From assembly GCA_965153355.1 (NCBI GenBank), contig OZ231126.1, positions 97,030,001-97,094,000 of the forward strand: DNA of 64,000 nucleotides, in the 5' to 3' direction. The DNA is from Flaccisagitta enflata. Its lineage: Eukaryota > Chaetognatha > Sagittoidea > Aphragmophora. The position numbers and the translations under genes were made by a program. Each line of letters opens with the position of its first letter. Position 1 is the first letter of the stretch. Below, piece after piece: positions 57,485 to 64,000 of the stretch. The notes beneath the pieces were generated by a model. It did no database searches. It saw only the letters and a program-made list of their open reading frames with translations, and had not been told where the DNA came from.

Positions 57485-58172
57485 AGAAAAGTGTCATTGC
57501 TCGGGATTAGGGTGTCACAGTGGCATGAAATTTGGAGCTTATGTCCTTCAAGTAGTCCTCTATTAGGTAGAAACCTGAAAAGTGATTAACTTTGAGAATA
57601 AATAGTTTTAAAAAAAAAGAGAATCGGCACACTCAGATTTTACCATGAAATGGAAAAAAAAATAGGAGGATCAAAATTTGATGATAATACGATATTTGAA
57701 CAACTTAGCATTTGCGCAGTAGGATGAAATTCTTTGTACATCACATCGGATTGATGATAATTGATTAAAAGCTAAGAAATGATCGGATAATCTATTTTTT
57801 GATAGGTTTTGCTTGTTATTTGCTTGTCTTGACAAAATCCGGACGTACCGATGTGGCCATTATGACCTTATTTTTAGACCCCCTAGGAGTAGAGGTGGTC
57901 ACAAAAAATGGTTTGGCAAGGTAATCCAGGTTGTTAGGTAGGTCATCAAATTATAAAAACTTGTCACAATGCAATAGACATTGCGGTAACATTGTTAACG
58001 TGGTGGTAAGTCGAGTTCTCGCGTCGAAAAGAGATTGTGACATTGGCCTTTTAACAAGGTCGAATTATGAAAGTTGAAATTGCCCTTATAAAAGGAGGCC
58101 AGAATTCTCAAATTAACAAAGGATGAAAGCCTTGCAAGCTTTCAATGGTGTTTACTCCGGATTACTCACAAC

Positions 58173-59086
58173 TAGGGATGTGGAAGCGAATATGATATTG
58201 ATTGATTGATTTTAATTGCTCATATGTGCGTTCATCACATTATAACAAAGATTGTTATGGAGCAGTACCAAGGTACAATGGGAAATACGCATCTACAAAC
58301 TACATAGTCATAATGTATGTCCGTATGTCTGTGTATGGATAAATAAACAATCAAAATAAATATAAATGGAGAGGGGGGAGGGTTGTACATATCCGGGTCA
58401 ATGGTGACTTTGAACAAATGAAACCAATTAAATAGGCCGCAAATATTCTCTAAGTATAATTCATAGCTTTTTGTGCATGGACCCATTAGCGCATTTAGTG
58501 TTCCATAAACGATTTATTTCTTTAACAATTGGGCGAATTACGCTAATGTCTGGGCTATAAATCAAGTTAAAATCAATGTCATCTCTTATTTCCATTTCAT
58601 CGGGATCATTCCATCTTGGGCAATGATTTAATCTGTGATTTTCATTGTCTAGGACATCGCATGTTTGACATGTTGGGTTCATCGTGCCCTTAAAATTAGT
58701 CCCACATTGCAGCATACCGTATCTGGCCATGAGGATCGTTTTTGTCTCGTTCTTTGTTGTGTTTATGATTTCTTTTTCGGGCTGTCTTGTGTATAGTGGG
58801 TCGTTAAGTTTTTCTAGAATTGACTTGGTTTTTATTTTTAGAACATCAATTCCATTTTCACTTTTATGTAAATCCTCTTTCAATCTTTCCTTATTCTTTT
58901 GCTCAATGACTAGTTTTACTGCATTCTTCCAACCGTTGGGACGTATGGTGGCAATGGCAATGGTGGAATGACCGCTTCCAAATTAGAGGGTGGGATAGCT
59001 ACTAGTATTTGAACTGTAAAATGGAAGCGGAAGCGGAAGCGGAAGCGGTGGAAGCGGCATGAAAATCAACCGCTTCCACATCCCTA
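58173..59086. mobile_element. hAT-type element containing a LINE fragment
   Basis: Ends TAGGGATGTGGAAGCG / CGCTTCCACATCCCTA are exact 16-bp inverted repeats. They are flanked by the 8-bp duplication CTCACAAC (58165-58172 and 59087-59094). The TAGGG start and 8-bp duplication fit hAT. A (GGAAGC)n stretch lies inside the right end (59023-59056). The middle is occupied by a minus-strand LINE 3' part; no hAT transposase remains. Confidence 0.92.
58461..58970 (-). pseudogene. non-LTR retrotransposon (LINE) ORF, C-terminal remnant
   Basis: An uninterrupted minus-strand frame (open from 58982) encodes about 170 residues. It ends in the zinc-knuckle-like module typical after LINE reverse transcriptases: ILMARYGMLQCG, then CQTCDVLDNENHRLNHCPRW (Cys-X2-Cys ... 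His-X4-Cys). The catalytic domain is absent, so the copy is 5'-truncated. About 240 bp of 3' sequence follow the stop, ending in ATTAAAATCAATCAATCAAT near 58200-58222. That is a short tandem tail of the kind found on some LINE clades. The insertion lies within the hAT element, so it is younger than it, or was captured before the element moved here. Confidence 0.75.
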
Positions 59087-59257
59087 CTCACAACTATCCT
59101 TTACTCCTGACAAACAAATAGCGTTCCTGACAAAACAATCAGCTAGACTGCATACCTGTAACAAAGTTGTCAAGACTTCTTTGAGTACAAATCAACAAAG
59201 ACTACAGCATGACTTGTAATCAACACATCCTCATGTTGCATGTATGTACATACTTAC

Positions 59258-59368
59258 TCTGGCATGCTGTTCCCATCCATCCATCAGAACAGTTGCAAGT
59301 ATAAGAATCGTTTGTGTCGATGCAAACGCCGCCGTTGTGACAAGGTTCAAACGCACAAAGATTCAACA
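59258..59368 (-). CDS. EGF-like domain exon of a membrane protein
   Basis: An exon of 111 nt encodes one complete EGF-like domain with six cysteines: Cys-X4-Cys-X5-Cys-X8-Cys-X-Cys-X8-Cys (PCHNGGVCID...SYTCNCSDGWMG). The acceptor is AAAATTGCCCAG|, the donor CAGA|GTAAGT; both boundaries are phase 1, the standard for shuffled EGF exons. The middle fits the Asp/Asn hydroxylation consensus (Cys-X-Asp-X4-Tyr-X-Cys). The residues before the first Cys (LNL) lack the Asp-X-Asp/Asn-Glu start of calcium-binding EGF domains. It would act outside the cell in adhesion or ligand binding, by family. Upstream exons should lie beyond 59.4 kb; I found none before 64 kb. Confidence 0.88.
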
Positions 59369-59383
59369 CTGGGCAATTTTAAA

Positions 59384-59609
59384 AACAAGGCCGGATACAC
59401 AACTACCCAAGTCGCGTGCGGGTGGTCAGGGGCCATATTTGAGGTCACTCTATCTTTTGGGCAGGAGCAGTGACGCCAAAGACCACAAAAAAAAACAAAA
59501 AAATAAAGTGTGACGGACCGACGGACCGACAGATTGACGGAACGACGGATGGACTGACCTGTGGACTGACAAAGCGGGTTGTAGAGTCGCGTAGCACGCA
59601 ACTAAAAAT
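59384..59609 (+). mobile_element. family A, GCGTGC subtype, next to an exon
   Basis: ACAAGGCCGGATACACAAC left end, AGTCGCGTGC pairing sequence, hairpin AGTCGCGTAGCACGCAACT then AAAAAT. It is inserted antisense, 15 bp upstream of the EGF exon. On the gene strand its end (GGCCTTGTTTTT) lies where the pyrimidine tract of the 3' splice site belongs. Confidence 0.9.
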
Positions 59610-60094
59610 GGAACGAGCTTTTCCTCATTGAATTTTGTTACCACGCGTACCAAAAAAAAAACCCTCGCAATAATGTATGTAAATGGACCAAAAAATTATC
59701 TTGTATAAGCGGATTTCTGTTATTACCAATAAAGGAAATATAGAGAAATAACATATAAGGACCAGGACTTTCCATCTGTTACAGCCGGATTCTTGTTACT
59801 CTTGTGTCCGCTATTGCGGGGTGTTACTGTATTACAAACAATTTTTTTTTTGAAAATTATATATTTGATTCTTACAAAATCTTTCAATCAAGACCAATCC
59901 CAGGTCTACATCTCATACCACAGTGTGTAAAGGACATGTTACAAGTATTTGAGGACTCCCAAAGTGTCCCCTGCATATGGGAAAACCATCCCAAAAAATT
60001 TTTAGCTCTAACTTTTTTTTTAATTTCCATTTTTTTTAGATGGGTGCTACAGATCATTTTCATTTTTTTATTAGAGTAAAGTAACTTCTAAAGC

Positions 60095-60385
60095 TTATAT
60101 CTCCTTAACAAATTGAGCAATTAAGCTCAACTTGGGCTCATTTAAAAGAGCAGACAGAGCTCTTTAAATTGAGCTCAAGATGAGCTCAATTGCTCAATTT
60201 GTTTAGGAGCAATGGTCTTCCAAAGTTGATGTTATTTTCAGAATTATGACAAAAACCATTACAACTTTGAGAGCTTGTATCTTCTTAACAAATTGAGCTA
60301 TATGCCTCAACATGGGCTCATTTTAAAGAGTAGAGACAACTCTTTAAAATGAGCCTAAGTTAAGCTCAATTGCTTAATTCCTTTA
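60095..60385. repeat. two tandem copies of a palindrome
   Basis: Each ~110-bp palindrome has CAAATTGAG...GGGCTCATTT facing AAATTGAGCTC...CTCAATTTG (60107-60202 and 60286-60388). Period about 185 bp. Confidence 0.8.
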
Positions 60386-60397
60386 GGAGCGACAGTT

Positions 60398-60895
60398 TTT
60401 AGTCACATGCTATGCGACTCTATAAGCCACTTTTTGGTTGGTCCATCGTTCAGTCGGTCGGTCCGTAACAAAACTGTTTAAAAGGCGTTTTACACAAAAT
60501 AAAGACATTTAAATGTTTTTGAATGTTTCTAAAGCATCTATCAACCGCTATAAGCCACTTTTAGGTTGGTCTGTCTGTCTGTCCGTCACAAAGTTGTTCA
60601 AAAGGTTTTTCACCCAATTTAAAGACATCTTTCATGTTTTTGAATGTCATTCAGATACCTCTATAAGTCACTTTTTTGTTTGTCTGTTTGTGCATCCTTC
60701 CATCCATCTGTCTGTCCATGCGTCTGTTTGTCAATCTGTTTTTCTGTCCATCCATCCGTTAGTATGTCCAATGGTTTGTCATGAAGTAGTTTTTAAGGCT
60801 TTTTGTTGCTAGTTCTAAGGTTTTTACAAAAGTTTTAGTCTGTTCAGCTTTCTGTCTTCCTGACTTTTTTGAAAGTGCCGACGCACGCGACTTAG
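60398..60895 (-). mobile_element. diverged family A relative with ~120-bp tandem units
   Basis: Starts at the hairpin AGTCACATGCTATGCGACT. It has three ~120-bp units (CTATAAGCCACTTTT..GGTTGGTC) and ends CGACGCACGCGACTTAGG, so the hairpin-arm sequence is again present at the other end. The ACAAGGCC terminus is missing. Confidence 0.6.
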
Positions 60896-61079
60896 GTCTA
60901 ATGACCAAATTAAGAAATTCATGATTTGACTATAACAAAAAGAACTACAGACCCTAGATTGGTCGCATAGAATTCAAACTGCTATTTAGGCAGTGGCTCT
61001 AAAGAGGCAAATGACAAAGGCTTTCACGCATGGGGGAAATTACTCCTCTTTTATCCAACTTCCCCCAAAATTAAAATCC

Positions 61080-62140
61080 AAGCCTCTTAGCCCAAGTACT
61101 AGCTTTTGAGCCTGAATCTAAGCATTAAAACCCAAATCCCAGCCTTGAGGCAAAAATTTCAGCTTTGAGGCCCAAATTCAAGCTATGAGGCCTATATGCC
61201 AACCCTTAGACCCAAATTGTAGTTTTGAGGCCCAAATCTCAACCTAGATACCCAAAGCCCAGTCTTTTGTGCAGCAGTCTGAAAGGGGACAAAGTTCTGT
61301 AGAGCACAGCAGGATTGTTGTCTGTTTGTTCATTTGTTTGTTCATTTGTCTTCCCCCACCAGGCCTCTTAGGACTAAACTTTGCTCTCTCATACTCATAA
61401 CCGACCCATAATCCACCCACTCTGCCCTCTTGAACCTTAAATCTGCTCTTTGGGCAATGGCCCCAAAGGGGACAAAGTTCTGTAGAACACAGGGGGACTT
61501 TCAGTCGTTCGTCTATCCCTTCGTCTGTTCATTTGTCCTCCCCTCATCTGGCCTCTCAGGCTTAAAATCTTCCCTCTCAGGCCTGAAATATACCTTCTCA
61601 GGCTCGAAATTTACCTTCTTAGGCTTGAAATCTGCCCTCTTAGGCCAGAAATCTACCCTCTCATGCCAGAAATCTGCCCTCTCGGGCTTCAAATTAGCCC
61701 TCTCAGACCTCAAATCTGGCTTTTCAGACCTCACATAAGCCTTCAGAACTCAAACCTGCTCTCTCAGGCCTCAAATCTTTCAGGTCTGAAATCAGCCCTC
61801 TCAGGCCTTCTATTTATCCTCAAAGTCATCTCGGGCCTCACAGCAGCCATCTCAAGCATCAAAGCAGCCCTTTCAGGATGAATGGACGGACAGACGCCCT
61901 TGGGCAACCGGTTCACTCCATTAATCCAACCGTTCATCCTCCCAGGCCTCCACAGGCCTGAAATTGGCCTTCTCAGATCTGAAATCTGCCCTCTCAGTCC
62001 TAGAATCTGCCCTCTTAGAGCTGAAATCCGCTCCTCTGGCCTGAAATCTGTCCTCTCAGACCTTAAATCTTCCCTCTCAGATTCAACGCCTTAGAGGGCA
62101 GATTTCAGGCCTAAGAGTGTAGATTTCAGGCCTGCAAGAG
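61080..62140. repeat. ~21-bp minisatellite blocks
   Basis: CCCAAATCCCAGCCTTGAGG-like units at 61080-61260 and TCTCAGGCCTGAAATCTGCC-like units at 61550-62140. Between them is the head GGCCCCAAAGGGGACAAAGT then TCTGTAGAACACAGGGGGAC, also seen at 28110 and 29190. The 21-bp periodicity keeps frames open on both strands. Confidence 0.85.
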
Positions 62141-62189
62141 CAGATTTTGGGCCTGAGAGGGCCTAGTGGGGGCGGACGGAAGAACAAGA

Positions 62190-62377
62190 CCAACAGACGG
62201 ACGGATGGACCAATGGACGGACGGACAGACGGATGGATGGACAAAGCCTTTTATAGAGTTGCGTGTCCGCAACTGATAACATCAATTCTTGGGAATAACC
62301 ACAGACTCGTGTTGACGGATGGAAGGACGGACGGACGGATGGACAAAGCCTCTTATAGAGTTGCGTGTCTGCAACTA
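62190..62377 (+). repeat. two family A right ends, GCGGAC subtype
   Basis: Two GACGGACGG cores, each followed by CTTTTATAGAGTTGCG or CTCTTATAGAGTTGCG, and hairpins ending CCGCAACT (62274) and CTGCAACT (62375). Left ends are missing. Confidence 0.8.
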
Positions 62378-62379
62378 AA

Positions 62380-62683
62380 AAGTGCAATAAGAACAATAAC
62401 TAAGTCCTACTTCTCCGCCCACACAGAACCTAGAATGAAACAACTTGGACTACTAAAATGTAATGACCTCTATGAGCAGCAGTGCTTATCGCTTATGCAT
62501 GATTGCTTCTACCAGCATGCACCAAAAAGGATACAGAACCTTTGCAGCACTCAGTATATTAGTGAATACAATCTGAGGGGCCAGATTCCAAGTACCCTTG
62601 ATCTAAAAGTGCCCAACTACAAATCCAGAGCTGCCTCTAATAGTTTCAGTGCTATTGGCCCTAAACTTTGGAATAATACCATA
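62380..62683 (+). pseudogene. LINE reverse-transcriptase ORF, C-terminal remnant
   Basis: An open frame of about 100 codons has the typical end of a LINE polyprotein: TKSYFSAHTEPRMKQLGLL, LMHDCFYQHAPKR, YNLRGQ and GPKLWNNT. It lacks the catalytic domain, so it is 5'-truncated, right after the family A end at 62377. It is cut by the TA-flanked element that starts at 62684, and the apparent stop (62693-62695) lies in that element. Confidence 0.8.
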
Positions 62684-62950
62684 CCACGGGAATAAAAAAA
62701 ATGACGCACTTTTAGATGACCATTTTAACTATTTAATCTTTAATTTCAAGTAAAATGTTTTGCGCTACTGAAAAGCCCAGTTATTAAGCTTTGAGAATCA
62801 ATAAGAAAAATTTCTTAATCTTGAGGCCTTTGGGCGTAGAAAAAAAAAGAGTAAAAACAGTAAAAAATCGTTTTCACATTTCGATGAAAGAAAAAGAATT
62901 CAAGATAATCAGTTTTTTACTTTGATGAGCTACAGTAGATGTCGTCTAGA
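62684..62950. mobile_element. CCAC-end MITE, truncated copy
   Basis: Starts CCACGGGAATAAAAAAAATG with ACGCACTTTTAGATGACC. It matches 63305-63560 almost base for base and stops after TTTGATGAGCTA. Confidence 0.8.
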
Positions 62951-62959
62951 CTTGGAAAT

Positions 62960-63268
62960 ACGGGGGAATTCATTGCAGGAAGACAAATAAAGTTAGGAGG
63001 GTGATATTTGGAATATAGACTAATAAAAGCATGCTTTATTGCCCATGGGTGTTGGTTGCCATGGAAACACATTTCTATGTATTCACGCTAAAGTATCAAT
63101 TTTTTGAGAAATTTTTTGAGGGAACATTGCTTAAAATAAAATTTGCTACAACTTTCCCACAGTATGTTCTGTAAGAATATTGCTGGTTTGGCCGTTGCTA
63201 GGGAGCATCACAGGGCTGTCACACTCAGTTACGCTCCCTAGCAACAGCTAAACGAGCAATATTCTTAC
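62960..63268. mobile_element. fragment of the 32012-type MITE
   Basis: GGTTGCCATGGAAAC, GAGGGAACATTGCTTAAAAT, AAATTTGCTACAACTTTCCC and GTTGCTAGGGAGCATCACA match 32140-32390. It breaks off at ATATTCTTACAG, where the duplicated LINE segment begins. Confidence 0.8.
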
Positions 63269-63304
63269 AGTGCTATTGGCCCTAAACTTTGGAATAATAC
63301 CATA
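63269..63304 (+). pseudogene. duplicated LINE segment
   Basis: CAGTGCTATTGGCCCTAAAC through AATAATACCATA repeats 62648-62683 exactly. Offset 621 bp. Confidence 0.85.
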
Positions 63305-63907
63305 CCACGGGAATAAAAAAAAAAGACGCACTTTTAAATGACCATTTTAACTATTTAATCTTTAATTTCAAGGAAAATGTTTTGCGCAACTGAAAAGCCC
63401 CGTTATTAAGCTTTGAGAATCAAAAAAAAAATTTCTTAATCTTGAGGCGTTTGGGTAGAAAAAAAAAGAGTAAAAACAGTAAAAAATCGTTTTCACATTT
63501 CGATGAGAGAAAAAGAATTCAAGATAATCAGTTTTTTACTTTGATGAGCTATAATTTTTAAACCATTTGAGTTACAGACTTGGGATTGGTCTAGAATGAA
63601 AATATTCAAAAATCTTCAAAATTCCTTTGACTGAAAAATGGTTGGAAGTTTTTCTAAAGTAATTTTATAAGATAAAGAAACAATTAACGATTTTTTAACG
63701 ATTTTGTATTTTGTCATGTGCTCAAAATAGTATTTGTCTTTGACTGGCTGTAACTTTAAACGGTTTGTGATACAGACCTGGGACTGGTCTAGATTGAAAG
63801 AAAATTCAGAAATCTTCAAAATACCTTCACTGAAGAAATTTTTGAATAATTTTTTTGTTTGTTCTATCAATAAATGACCAGGTGCGTTTTTTTTTTGATA
63901 CACGTGG
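63305..63907. mobile_element. CCAC-end MITE, complete copy with TA duplication
   Basis: Ends CCACGGGAATAAAAAAAA and TTTTTTGATACACGTGG, each with GACGCAC/GTGCG next inward, flanked by TA (63303-63304, 63908-63909). 603 bp. It contains GAGCTATAATTTTTAAACC and two GGTCTAGA-TGAAAG blocks. Confidence 0.88.
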
Positions 63908-63909
63908 TA

Positions 63910-64000
63910 AGTGACTTAAGAAAAATAGATCAGAAAGCTATTTTCAAAAGACAGTTGAAAAAAACACTACTTATCAAATATGCTCACAAAAGTGATTGTA
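63910..64000 (+). pseudogene. LINE ORF, continuation after the MITE
   Basis: Immediately after the TA, the frame continues in the phase set before the element: SDLRKIDQKAIFKRQ and LKKTLLIKYAHK, the usual basic 'FKRxLKxxL' end of LINE ORFs. The window ends before a stop. Confidence 0.75.

Noticed and set aside
57860-57960. Minus-strand peptide KPFFVTTSTPRGSKN
   Set aside because: A near-copy is encoded at 6860-6905 on the plus strand by similar DNA ending in CTAGGGGGTC; a repeat, not a gene.

Overview
The window looks like intron-rich, gene-poor animal (metazoan) nuclear DNA. Evidence: an EGF-like exon with symmetric phase 1-1 splice sites, a split F-box, GT-AG introns, non-LTR retrotransposon remnants, hAT- and mariner-type elements with correct target duplications, long GT/GA/AAC microsatellites, and dispersed TTAGGG-like tracts. 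There are no operons, ribosome binding sites or prokaryotic genes. I cannot name the species. Most long open frames here are translations of repeats, so the real coding content is a few short exons.

Genes, all on the minus strand unless stated. (1) An F-box gene: exon 41397-41614 spliced to 40313-40076, which joins the two halves of an F-box in frame. (2) A single-pass membrane protein with an EGF-like domain: exon 59258-59368, a probable 50-nt exon 52757-52806, and a last exon 52070-52243 holding the transmembrane helix, tail and stop. The three exon phases fit together. (3) A probable first exon at 21170-21232 encoding a mitochondrial-presequence-like N terminus. (4) An unidentified exon at 23464-23632. 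(5) An unidentified open frame on the plus strand at 57251-57484.

The dominant content is a set of dispersed elements that share one architecture. One end is a hairpin, usually preceded by a TATAG-like motif and always followed by an A-run. The opposite end carries a 9-13 nt subterminal sequence that is the reverse complement of the distal hairpin arm plus part of the loop. The most abundant family (called A) has more than 25 copies, in at least two subtypes (5' ...GCGTGC and 5' ...GCGGAC). In each subtype the left-end sequence and the hairpin loop change together. Larger relatives at 2695-4318, 42632-44247 and 46571-47943 carry tandem minisatellites between the ends. The architecture resembles non-autonomous Helentron-like elements (asymmetric inverted repeats, terminal stem-loop, tandem-repeat core, insertion in A/T runs), but no Rep/helicase gene is present and this assignment is inference.

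Region by region: 0-5 kb, foldback element, family A and a 19-bp minisatellite element; 5-12 kb, a 2-kb foldback with nested A copies; 12-16.2 kb, tandem repeats of about 165 and 340 bp; 17-20.5 kb, hAT-type and Chapaev-like elements; 21-24 kb, two exons; 24-31.5 kb, telomere-like DNA and a 4.85-kb palindrome; 32-37.3 kb, mariner- and hAT-type elements; 40-41.6 kb, the F-box gene; 42.6-44.2 kb and 46.6-47.9 kb, hairpin-capped elements; 52-59.4 kb, the EGF/transmembrane gene, with a hAT element containing a LINE fragment in its intron; 60-64 kb, minisatellites and a LINE interrupted by a TA-flanked element inside a tandem duplication.
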